From NCBI GenBank assembly GCA_948616985.1, contig CAPGDO010000002.1:62001-126000 (forward strand): a stretch of 64,000 nucleotides of DNA, read 5' to 3'. The position numbers and the translations under genes are program-made. Positions 17,252-24,745 of this stretch are shown here, in pieces. Origin of the DNA: MGBC163016 sp910588905. Its GTDB lineage: Bacteria; Actinomycetota; Coriobacteriia; Coriobacteriales; Eggerthellaceae. A model generated the notes under the pieces. That model was not told where the DNA came from, searched no databases, and saw nothing but the letters and a program-made list of their open reading frames with translations. Each line of letters starts with the position of its first letter. The stretch's first letter is position 1.

Positions 17252-18514
17252 TCAGAGAGCACAGGCTTCCTTGAGCTGATCCACCCTGTCTGTCCGCTCC
17301 CAGGTGAACTCAGGAAGTTCGCGGCCGAAATGACCGTAGGCGGCAGTCTTCTGATAAACAGGGCGACGAAGATCCAGTGCATCGATGATGGCGCCGGGAC
17401 GCAGATCGAATACTTGAGAGACAGCGCTCTCTATCTGGTCCTCTGACACATGATTCGTACCGAAGGTATCCACCATGATGCTCACCGGCTCCGCTACGCC
17501 AATGGCATAGGCCAACTGCACCTCGCAGCGGTCCGCCAATCCGGCAGCCACCACATTCTTAGCCACCCACCGGGCCGCATAGGCAGCCGAACGGTCTACC
17601 TTCGTGCAATCCTTGCCCGAGAAGGCTCCTCCTCCATGGCGACCCATGCCGCCATAGGTATCAACGATGATCTTGCGACCCGTGAGCCCCGCATCTCCCA
17701 TGGGACCACCTATGACGAAGCGACCAGTGGGGTTCACGAAGATCTCAACGTCATCGGTGAGCTTGATATCCTCAGCTTCGAAGACGGGTTCGATGACGTT
17801 GCGGATGATGGCCTCACGCAGGGTTGCTTGATCAGCCTCTTCGCCATGTTGGGTCGAGACGACCACCTTCTCAACAGCCACGGGCACATCATCCACATAG
17901 CGCACAGATACTTGAGTCTTGCCATCAGGACGCAGGAAGGGCAACGTGCCGTTCTTGCGCACCTCGGTCAAGCGCTCTGAGAGACGGTGCGCCAGATAGA
18001 TGGGCATGGGCATCAGCGTGGAGGTCTCGTTGCAGGCATAACCGAACATCATGCCCTGATCCCCCGCCCCTACCAGCTCATAGGGATCGGCTTGCGTTCC
18101 CGCTGCATGGGCCTCCAGGGACTCATCCACTCCTTGGGCGATGTCGGGGGACTGCTCATGGATGGAGCTCATGACCGCACAGGTATTGCCGTCGAAGCCG
18201 TACTTGGCGCGATCATAGCCGATACCCGTGACCACATCGCGTACGATCTGCTGTACGTCCACATAGGCCTGAGTGCGTATCTCGCCGGTGACGAAGACGG
18301 TGCCGGTGGTGGTGAGCGTCTCACAGGCGCACCGGACATCGTCCACGTTCGCCGGGGCGCCGTTAGGGGCTATATAGCCTTGGGATTGAAGCTCTATCTC
18401 CTTCGCCAAGATGGCATCCAAAATGGCATCGGATATCTGATCGCAGATCTTGTCAGGGTGACCTTCGGTGACAGACTCGCTGGTGAAGAGGTACGTACGG
18501 GAATCCTGGCTCAT
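17252..18514 (-). CDS. metK: S-adenosylmethionine synthetase
   Basis: A 420-residue methionine adenosyltransferase. Signatures visible: TSESVTEGHPDKICDQ near the N-terminus (catalytic H19), the GAGDQGMMFGYA hexapeptide region and the glycine-rich GGGAFSGKDCTKVDRSAAYAA. It makes SAM from methionine and ATP in the cytosol. Start: the ATG at 18514 has GAAGGAGG eight bases upstream; more upstream frames are not needed. The leader folds as a SAM-clan riboswitch whose closing helix includes this Shine-Dalgarno, so SAM should repress translation. Confidence 0.98.
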   Translation of the reverse strand: MSQDSRTYLFTSESVTEGHPDKICDQISDAILDAILAKEIELQSQGYIAPNGAPANVDDVRCACETLTTTGTVFVTGEIRTQAYVDVQQIVRDVVTGIGYDRAKYGFDGNTCAVMSSIHEQSPDIAQGVDESLEAHAAGTQADPYELVGAGDQGMMFGYACNETSTLMPMPIYLAHRLSERLTEVRKNGTLPFLRPDGKTQVSVRYVDDVPVAVEKVVVSTQHGEEADQATLREAIIRNVIEPVFEAEDIKLTDDVEIFVNPTGRFVIGGPMGDAGLTGRKIIVDTYGGMGRHGGGAFSGKDCTKVDRSAAYAARWVAKNVVAAGLADRCEVQLAYAIGVAEPVSIMVDTFGTNHVSEDQIESAVSQVFDLRPGAIIDALDLRRPVYQKTAAYGHFGRELPEFTWERTDRVDQLKEACAL

Positions 18515-18521
18515 ATAATCC

Positions 18522-18621
18522 TCCTTCATCGATGATGGCAGGACCACCTTGGCAGCATGCATGCCAGGTTGGTGCCGGGGTCATCAAGCCAACTCTCTCA
18601 CCCGGCTCTTGATAATGGAAA
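18522..18621 (-). promoter_or_regulatory. SAM-clan (SAM-I-like) riboswitch in the metK leader
   Basis: The minus-strand RNA carries the S-box landmarks in order: TTATCAAGAG (kink-turn side of P2), GAGAGAGTTGGCTTGATGA, CCCCGGCACCAACC, a P3 hairpin (GGCA / TGCC around TGCATGC) and AAGGTGG. P1 can form between TCCATTATC and GATGAAGGA with one mismatch. The 3' strand of P1 is the Shine-Dalgarno region of metK. There is little room for the SAM-I P4 helix, so it may be a shortened SAM-I or SAM-I/IV variant. No terminator is seen, so control is expected at translation. Confidence 0.85.
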
Positions 18622-18636
18622 TGCATACGGCCTGCG

Positions 18637-18642
18637 ATTATA
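18637..18642 (-). promoter_or_regulatory. Probable -10 box of metK
   Basis: A consensus TATAAT on the minus strand, placed so that transcription would begin just before the riboswitch aptamer. The matching -35 is weak (TTGGCA lies about 20 bases upstream). Confidence 0.55.
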
Positions 18643-18701
18643 CGCTAACGGGAATGGATAGATGCCAAAAAGCAGGGCGACGCACCTGCCGAGGATCATG
18701 G

Positions 18702-18730
18702 TGTAACGTTCTTAGCTCCTATGTCGTCTA
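18702..18730 (+). promoter_or_regulatory. Predicted ECF-sigma promoter
   Basis: TGTAACGTT (18702-18710) and CGTCTA (18725-18730) are arranged as a -35/-10 pair, with 17 bases between TGTAAC and CGTCTA. The AAC -35 and CGTC -10 cores are typical of ECF-dependent promoters. They lie upstream of the ECF sigma gene itself, implying positive autoregulation. They also place the start of transcription inside the longer reading frame, supporting the GTG start at 18806. Confidence 0.65.
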
Positions 18731-18805
18731 ATGAGCGTATATGAAGATGCGAGGGTCCTCACCGGCAAGATCCTCGCCCGAGCAGAAGCAAAGGAGCTAT
18801 ACACC

Positions 18806-19414
18806 GTGAAGACCCTTCTGCAACGTGCCCGCGCCGGAGACCCTGATGCCTTCGCCGATCTCTTCCAAAGCCATGTTGACGGCCTCTGGAGAACAGCCAT
18901 GGCGGTGCTGCGCGAAGAGCAGAGCGCTGCCGATGCGCTCCAAGAGACGGCTATCAAAGCCTGGCGCTCCATCCCCTCTTTTCAGGGAAGCAGCAGCCTC
19001 AGCACCTGGCTCACCCGCATCCTCTTGAACACCTGCTTCGATGCCCAACGCAATCAAAGCAATATCATCCCCTTTGCTGACATCACCTGCCCAGAGTCCC
19101 CAGAGCATGCCAACAATGCCCAACCGCTCAATATCCAACCGTTTCCTGGCATCGACAGAACGGTCAGCCGGTTGGATACGGATGCTGCGCTCTCTGCCCT
19201 GAGCGAGAGCGATCGCGCGATCCTGGCCCTGTTCTATGGCGAAGACCTGCCTTTGAGGGAAGTGGCGGCAGCGCTCGGGATAGCGGAAGGAGCGGCGCGA
19301 ACCCGACTCTCCCGCGCCCGGGCACGCTTCAAGGATGCCTACCTCAAAGCCGACCACGCCCAGGGAGAACCCACAGGAATCCAAAACTCCCCGATCAAGG
19401 AGGCGATCTCATGA
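18806..19414 (+). CDS. ECF-type RNA polymerase sigma factor
   Basis: A 202-residue two-domain sigma factor. Region 2 spans roughly residues 5-75 (DPDAFADLFQSHVDGLWRTA ... DALQETAIKAWRSIPSF ... STWLTRILLNTCFD). Region 4 lies near 140-185 with the helix-turn-helix LREVAAALGIAEGAARTRLSRARARF. There is no region 1 or 3. The GTG at 18806 has AAAGGAG nine bases upstream. An in-frame ATG at 18731 lacks a ribosome site and would precede the predicted transcript start. Its stop overlaps the next gene (ATGA), the usual sigma/anti-sigma coupling. Confidence 0.92.
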   Translation: MKTLLQRARAGDPDAFADLFQSHVDGLWRTAMAVLREEQSAADALQETAIKAWRSIPSFQGSSSLSTWLTRILLNTCFDAQRNQSNIIPFADITCPESPEHANNAQPLNIQPFPGIDRTVSRLDTDAALSALSESDRAILALFYGEDLPLREVAAALGIAEGAARTRLSRARARFKDAYLKADHAQGEPTGIQNSPIKEAIS

Positions 19415-20940
19415 GAGATAAGACCGTGAACGTTGAACAGCAGAAAGACCCTTGGACTCGAACCATAGCAGATGCCTTGGATCTGGGCCCTATGCCAGAG
19501 CAGGTGCAAGCACGTCTGGATAGGACCTATGCAGCCTTAGGGAAGATCCCTCAAGAGCAACCTTTGAAGCCCCGCAGAGCAAAGCGAGGGACCGTCATCT
19601 TGGCTGCGGTCCTGGCATCCACCATGGTATGCGGTGTCGCCTTCGCTGCATCTAACCTCATCAAGATGGGCGAAGGTGATGGCGCCTTCTTCAGCGAGCA
19701 GAAGAATCTCCCTGTGTTCAGCAGCATGGAAGCAGGCTCCAAGGCCTTGAGCGCCTCAGTAGGACAGACAGCAACCATCGACGGCACCCAGGTGACCTTG
19801 GATAGCATCTCCTGCGATAAGAATGTTGCGAATCTCTACCTCACTCTGCACAGAGAAGGCGGTTTCGATCTGGGGTCAGCTTCGATCTATGACGGGTCCC
19901 AGGAAAGCGAATGGTCCCGTCTCCAGTCTCTTCTTCCTAACCTGTCCTATTCGCTCAGAAGTGCTGATGGGGCTCTTTGCACGGGACAGACGCAACGCCT
20001 AGATGCCTATCAAGAAGGCGAAGACATCAAATGCCTCATGCGCCTTACTCCCGGATCTGTCATGGGAGATGAGGTCGAACTATCCATTGACGGATGGTCG
20101 TGGAATGAAAGTGCGACACAGCCTGTCTTCGCATTCGGGCTCGATCTGACTGAAGTGCCTGCACCAAAGGAGCTCGGATCCCATACGCTGAACTTCCCCA
20201 CCCAGCAGGGTGATAAGCAGCTTGGGATCGAGCGCTTCACCGCGTCAGAGCTGGCTTGCGTGATGGTGGTTCGCAATGAAGAGACCTCCTGGCAGACTGA
20301 GGATGGGGTTGACGCATCGGGCATCCCCGACTCCTTCCTGAACCCGGCCTTCCTGAAGATGACCGACGATACGGGAAACATCCTCTATGAGGTGAATGCG
20401 GGCGACGGCCAGGGAACCAGCTCGGAAGATACCCTTATCATCGAATTGGCTGGTTTGAGCCCTGATGCTCAAAGCGTCACATTCATCCCCATGGACCTCC
20501 GAGACCCATACCAAGATGAGCGGATCGAAATAGACGTCACTCAGCCTGATGTGAAGATCCCTCTCACTGACTTCGGCGGCTATGAGCTTGCACACTGGGC
20601 CGTAGAGGATCAGACGGTACTCTTCGCGCTCAAGCCCTATGGGTGGTTCCCTCAAGGAGCCAACCCCGAGCTTCTAACGGATTCAGTGGTTCCCATGATC
20701 TCCGATACCTGGACCGACCCGGATACGGGTGAGAGCGGCACGGGGTATCACAGCGCCATTGCCTGGAGCAAGTGGGACTATGCCACCGGAGAGCTCTTGC
20801 AGATGCATTCCTATTACCGAGCCACTCCGGAAGAGCTGGAAGGCATCCATGGATACTACACCTATGGCTATGCCTCCGGTTCCTTCGTCGAGGAGAGCGC
20901 CGCTGCCCAGACGCTCCCCTTTGCTGAGCCCCTTGCGTGA
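19411..20940 (+). CDS. Membrane-anchored anti-sigma factor / extracytoplasmic sensor (DUF4179-like)
   Basis: A 509-residue protein. The N-terminal cytoplasmic part (1-60) would bind the sigma factor. One transmembrane helix follows at about 62-82 (GTVILAAVLASTMVCGVAFA) and then a ~425-residue extracellular part rich in beta-forming sequence. The start of the outer domain resembles the DUF4179 module of Firmicutes anti-sigma proteins. It overlaps the ECF sigma gene by four bases. It presumably holds the sigma factor at the membrane until an envelope signal is sensed; the signal is unknown. There is no zinc-binding HxxxCxxC motif at the N-terminus, so it is not a ZAS-type anti-sigma factor. Confidence 0.75.
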   Translation: MRDKTVNVEQQKDPWTRTIADALDLGPMPEQVQARLDRTYAALGKIPQEQPLKPRRAKRGTVILAAVLASTMVCGVAFAASNLIKMGEGDGAFFSEQKNLPVFSSMEAGSKALSASVGQTATIDGTQVTLDSISCDKNVANLYLTLHREGGFDLGSASIYDGSQESEWSRLQSLLPNLSYSLRSADGALCTGQTQRLDAYQEGEDIKCLMRLTPGSVMGDEVELSIDGWSWNESATQPVFAFGLDLTEVPAPKELGSHTLNFPTQQGDKQLGIERFTASELACVMVVRNEETSWQTEDGVDASGIPDSFLNPAFLKMTDDTGNILYEVNAGDGQGTSSEDTLIIELAGLSPDAQSVTFIPMDLRDPYQDERIEIDVTQPDVKIPLTDFGGYELAHWAVEDQTVLFALKPYGWFPQGANPELLTDSVVPMISDTWTDPDTGESGTGYHSAIAWSKWDYATGELLQMHSYYRATPEELEGIHGYYTYGYASGSFVEESAAAQTLPFAEPLA

Positions 20941-20947
20941 GCATGAT

Positions 20948-20979
20948 GAAGGGGGCTGCGCGTCAGCCCAGCCCCCTTC
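20948..20979. terminator. Hairpin between convergent genes
   Basis: GAAGGGGGCTG (20948-20958) pairs with CAGCCCCCTTC (20969-20979), an 11-bp perfect stem just after the anti-sigma stop and before the endonuclease-IV-like stop. It may serve both directions; no long T-run is present. Confidence 0.65.
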
Positions 20980-21029
20980 GCTGTTGATCGAGATCAACCG
21001 TGCCAGCGATGGCCTCCTCTGTTGATGGC

Positions 21030-21866
21030 CTAGCCCTTATAGGCCTCTTGGAAGCGGGCGACGTCCCGCTCGTAGGTGACCAAGGTGGAATGAGGCTCCT
21101 CCAGATAGAAGGCCTTACCTGCCAAGCGAGGATGATTCGTGAGAGCCGAGAGCGCTTCGAAGCCTATCTGCCCTTCTCCGATGGAGGCATGGCGGTCAAC
21201 GTGGCTGCCCAAAGCCTCCTTGGAGTCATTCAGATGGAATGCACAGAGCTTATCCAATCCGATCTTCTGGTCGAATTCGTCCAGCACGCCATCCAGGTTG
21301 GACTTGATGTCATAGCCCGCAGCCCACACAGCGGATGTATCCATGCAGACACCCACCTTATCCGGCAAGGCAACGCCTTGGATCATCTTCGCCAGCTCAT
21401 CGAACGTGGAGCCCACTTGATGACCCTCGCCCGCCATGGTGTCTATCAGCACCTTGGTGGACTGAGCAGAGGTGATGGTCTTATTGAAGGCATCCGAGAC
21501 GTTCTGGATGGCCTCATCTGCGCTCACGCCCGGAGCGCTTCCCGGACGCACCAGGTAATAGTCTATGGGCAGATGCTCTAAAGCCGCCAGATCCTCTGCC
21601 ATCACCATGAGCGTGAAGTCCTTCTTGGACATCTCAGGGTTGGCCGGTTCCACATCATAGGGGGCATAGCCGCAGATCTGGGTGATGTCCTGATCCTGCA
21701 CATAGGCACGGAAAGCCTCTTCATCCTTAGGGTCAACCTGGGCAACAGCGCCACCACGAGGATTGCGCGTGAAGAATTGGAAGGTATTGGCTTTTATCGA
21801 CGTGGCTTCCTTCGCCATGAAGAGATAGCCCTCGCGCTTTGACAGATGACATCCGATGGTCAGCAT
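21030..21866 (-). CDS. Endonuclease IV (Nfo) family TIM-barrel protein with altered metal site
   Basis: A 278-residue homologue of the AP endonuclease IV family, matching along its full length (start LTIGCHLSKREGYLFMA, end FYLEEPHSTL). Compared with the nine E. coli Nfo metal ligands, D176, H211, D224, H226 and the C-terminal Glu (about E257) are kept. The equivalents of H69, H109, E145 and H182 are Y67 (GYAPY), R107 (LVRPGS), D142 (IDTMAGEG) and A179 (DTSAV). The reading frame is intact and the fold motifs are conserved, so this is a maintained variant rather than a decaying gene. AP-endonuclease activity is doubtful. AAAGGAAG precedes the ATG. Confidence 0.82.
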   Translation of the reverse strand: MLTIGCHLSKREGYLFMAKEATSIKANTFQFFTRNPRGGAVAQVDPKDEEAFRAYVQDQDITQICGYAPYDVEPANPEMSKKDFTLMVMAEDLAALEHLPIDYYLVRPGSAPGVSADEAIQNVSDAFNKTITSAQSTKVLIDTMAGEGHQVGSTFDELAKMIQGVALPDKVGVCMDTSAVWAAGYDIKSNLDGVLDEFDQKIGLDKLCAFHLNDSKEALGSHVDRHASIGEGQIGFEALSALTNHPRLAGKAFYLEEPHSTLVTYERDVARFQEAYKG

Positions 21867-22008
21867 GATCGGTCTTCCTTTCGCCTTGGAGCCTATAGGA
21901 AAAAGGTACGACTCTCATGCTACCTGGCCGTGTACGCCCCATGAAGCGTTACCAGAGGGAAACCGCGCCGATGCCCCAGCGCCCATGGGTTGATGGCGTT
22001 CCTGGAGC

Positions 22009-22086
22009 GGAAAGGGTCGGAGACCCTTTCCCTACGGATGCGGGAGATAATCTTATTTCGTAGGGAGTGGGTCTTCGACCCACTCC
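22009..22086. repeat. Twin-hairpin REP-like element
   Basis: Two perfect 10-bp hairpins, GGAAAGGGTC/GACCCTTTCC (22009-22031) and GGAGTGGGTC/GACCCACTCC (22064-22086), flank an inner inverted pair TCCCTACG (22029-22036) / CGTAGGGA (22059-22066). The three helices form one symmetrical structure downstream of ffh and upstream of the nfo-like gene. Confidence 0.7.
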
Positions 22087-22110
22087 GTGAGGCGACTGTT
22101 CAGGCGGGGA

Positions 22111-23523
22111 TCAGAGATCCTTCATCATGGATTGCAAACGGCGGATATCCCCCATGCCCATGCCGCCAAGGCCGGGCATGCCCCCCTTGCGCTTCTTGCC
22201 CTTCTTCCCCTTCTTGCCACGCCCAGCCTGCTGAGCCAGACCTGCTGTCATCTTCTTGACCATCTTCTTAGTCTCGTTGTACTTCTTCATGAGATTGTTG
22301 ACATCCGTTACGGTGACGCCCGCACCTGCTGCAATGCGCTTGCGGCGCCCTGCATTCAGCACATCGGGGTGCTCTCGCTCCTGCTTGGTCATGGAGTTGA
22401 TGATGATCTCCATCCCATCCAGAGCATTCTCATCCACCTGACCCGAACCGAGCATCTTATCTCCGCCGGGCAGTGCGCTCACGAGCTTGGAGATGCCGCC
22501 CATCTTCTTGACCTGGCGGTTCATGGTGATGAAGTCATTCAGGGTGAGGTTGCCGCGAGCCAGCTCCTCGGCCTCCATCTGCTCTTCCTCAGCCTGCTGA
22601 ACGCGAACTGCATTCTCGATGAGGGATACCACATCCCCCATGCCGAGGATGCGCTTCGCCATGCGGTCAGGGTGGAACTCCTCAAGAGAATCAGGCTTCT
22701 CACCAGAAGAGATGAACTTGATGGGCTTGCCTGTCACCTCCCGCACTGACAGCGCACCACCACCGCGAGCATCGCCATCCATCTTCGACATGATGACGCC
22801 GTCGAAATCCACCTTGTCGGCGAAGGCTTGGACCACGCCTACCACATCTTGACCGGTCATGGCATCCACCACCATGAGGATCTCATCAGGGGAGGTTGCT
22901 TCCTTGATGGCCGCCGCCTCATCCATCATGGCCTCGTCTACATGGAGCCGTCCCGCGGTATCGACGATGACCACATCCCGCAGGTTATCGATGGCGTCTT
23001 GGATGCCATCCCTGGCGATCTTAATGGGGTCTTCCCCATCCTCGCGGAATACCCGAACGCCTATCTCACCACCCAAGGTCTCGAGCTGATCGGCAGCGGC
23101 AGGACGGTAGATATCACAGGCCACCAGCAAAGGCGAATGGCCCTCTTGCTTCAGGCGATAGGCAAGCTTGGCGCAGGCTGTGGTCTTGCCGGAACCTTGA
23201 AGCCCTACCAACATGATGACACTGGGGATGCGCCCTGAGAGCTTGAGCTTCGCCTGCTCTTGGCCGAGAAGCTCTGTCAGCTCATCCAGCACGATCTTCA
23301 CCACGTTCTGAGCCGGCGTGAGCGAATCCATCACCTCGGCGGTCAGGCAGCGCTCCTTGGTACGGGAGACGAAGGCCTTCACTACCTTGAAGTTGACATC
23401 GGCCTCCAGAAGCGCCAGACGTATCTCACGCATGGCCGCGTTGATGTCTTCCTCTGTCAGGCGCCCTTTGCTCTTGAGCCCTGAGAAGATTCCTTGCAAG
23501 CGTTGTGAGAGGTTCTCAAGCAT
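22111..23523 (-). CDS. ffh: Signal recognition particle protein Ffh
   Basis: A 470-residue SRP54 protein. The N domain is followed by the G domain (VGLQGSGKTT, DTAGRLHVD, SKMDGDARGG, GEKPDSLEEF). The Met-rich M domain follows from about residue 300, with a Gly/Lys-rich linker before the GMPGLGGMGMGD tail. It binds signal sequences on the ribosome with 4.5S/6S RNA and docks on FtsY. TAAGGAG precedes the ATG. It is the last gene of the yceD-ffh run; the ftsY stop is 12 bases upstream. Confidence 0.98.
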   Translation of the reverse strand: MLENLSQRLQGIFSGLKSKGRLTEEDINAAMREIRLALLEADVNFKVVKAFVSRTKERCLTAEVMDSLTPAQNVVKIVLDELTELLGQEQAKLKLSGRIPSVIMLVGLQGSGKTTACAKLAYRLKQEGHSPLLVACDIYRPAAADQLETLGGEIGVRVFREDGEDPIKIARDGIQDAIDNLRDVVIVDTAGRLHVDEAMMDEAAAIKEATSPDEILMVVDAMTGQDVVGVVQAFADKVDFDGVIMSKMDGDARGGGALSVREVTGKPIKFISSGEKPDSLEEFHPDRMAKRILGMGDVVSLIENAVRVQQAEEEQMEAEELARGNLTLNDFITMNRQVKKMGGISKLVSALPGGDKMLGSGQVDENALDGMEIIINSMTKQEREHPDVLNAGRRKRIAAGAGVTVTDVNNLMKKYNETKKMVKKMTAGLAQQAGRGKKGKKGKKRKGGMPGLGGMGMGDIRRLQSMMKDL

Positions 23524-23535
23524 GATGGCTCCTTA

Positions 23536-24699
23536 CTACCACTTCTCCCAGAAGTGCTTCTTCACAGGCTCTGCTGCCTTGCGCGCATCGTCCATCTCCA
23601 CGAACTCCGCCCAGGACATCGTAGCTGGTTCCTCAGGAGCAGGTGAATCGTCGAGCGGCTCAGCTTCCTCTGCACGAGAAGTCTCCTCCTCATCCGAGGG
23701 CGAAGTGAAGCCCGCCCTCTCAGATGCACCCTCCTCTGAAGGCAGGCTAGCATCCTCCCCAAGATCCTCCTCATGGGCAAGGTCGTCCTGCTCGTAATCG
23801 CCGATGAGAGCAGCTACGAAATCAGAGGGACGGAAATCCCGGAGGTCGTCGATGGATTCTCCCACTCCGGCCTTGATGATGGGCAACCCGAGCTCATGGG
23901 AGATAGCCAAAGCGATGCCACCTTTAGCGCTACCATCCAGCTTCGTCAGGATGAGCGCATCCAGATCGAGCGCCTTATCGAACTCCCGCGCCTGCTGGAG
24001 TCCATTCTGGCCGGTAGTGGCATCGATGACGAGAACGGTATAGACCGGCAGCTTCGAGCGCTTTCGTGTCACCGCCACTACCTTCTCCAGCTCTCGCATG
24101 AGGTCATCGGAGGTATGGAGACGACCGGCGGTATCTATCAGCACCAGATCCGCCCCCCGCTCTTCGGCCTGCTCCAGGGTATCGAAGCAGACGCTGGCAG
24201 GGTCAGACCCCCGCTCCCGGGTGACGATGGGCACAGCTGCCCGCTCAGCCCAGATCTCCAGCTGCTCTATGGCCGCAGCTCGGAACGTATCCGCAGATCC
24301 CAGGATGACCGTGCGGCCCGCCTGAGCCGCTTCATTCGCCAGCTTCCCTACGGTGGTGGTCTTGCCCGTACCATTGATGCCCACGAAGAGGACCACGGCG
24401 GGTTGGCCTCCCAGTATCTCCTGACCACCCTTAGCGAAGGCCCCTTGGATCTCCTCGCTCAGAAGATCGAGGACCGCATAGGCATCAGGAAGCGCTGATC
24501 GCGTAGCCCTATCCCGAAGGTTCTCGATGATCTGGAAAGAAGCCGCACCACCTATATCGCTCAGGATCAGCGTCTCCTCCAGATCTTCCCAAAAGCCCTC
24601 GTCCAGCTCAGGCCCTCGGCCGAGAAGGACGTTCATGCTCTCTTTGAACTTATCCCGGGACTTCGCAAGGCCCTCGGTCATGCGTTCGAAGACACCCAT
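23536..24699 (-). CDS. ftsY: Signal recognition particle receptor FtsY
   Basis: A 387-residue SRP GTPase. The N domain starts almost at the N-terminus after a short amphipathic stretch (GVFERMTEGLAKSRDKF). The G domain has GINGTGKTT (107-115), DTAGRLHT (189-196) and TKLDGSAKGG (252-261) and ends near residue 301. Unlike E. coli FtsY there is no N-terminal acidic A domain. Instead residues 302-387 form a strongly acidic C-terminal tail ending KKHFWEKW. The ATG at 24699 has AAGGAGGAG upstream; a longer frame reaching into smc is rejected. Confidence 0.97.
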   Translation of the reverse strand: MGVFERMTEGLAKSRDKFKESMNVLLGRGPELDEGFWEDLEETLILSDIGGAASFQIIENLRDRATRSALPDAYAVLDLLSEEIQGAFAKGGQEILGGQPAVVLFVGINGTGKTTTVGKLANEAAQAGRTVILGSADTFRAAAIEQLEIWAERAAVPIVTRERGSDPASVCFDTLEQAEERGADLVLIDTAGRLHTSDDLMRELEKVVAVTRKRSKLPVYTVLVIDATTGQNGLQQAREFDKALDLDALILTKLDGSAKGGIALAISHELGLPIIKAGVGESIDDLRDFRPSDFVAALIGDYEQDDLAHEEDLGEDASLPSEEGASERAGFTSPSDEEETSRAEEAEPLDDSPAPEEPATMSWAEFVEMDDARKAAEPVKKHFWEKW

Positions 24700-24745
24700 T
24701 CTCTCCTCCTTGGATCGAACCATTGAGAAAGCCTGCAGCCTATGC

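Noticed and set aside
21030..21866. Frameshifted or decaying nfo pseudogene
   Set aside because: The frame is intact over the full family length and other motifs are well conserved; only specific ligands differ.
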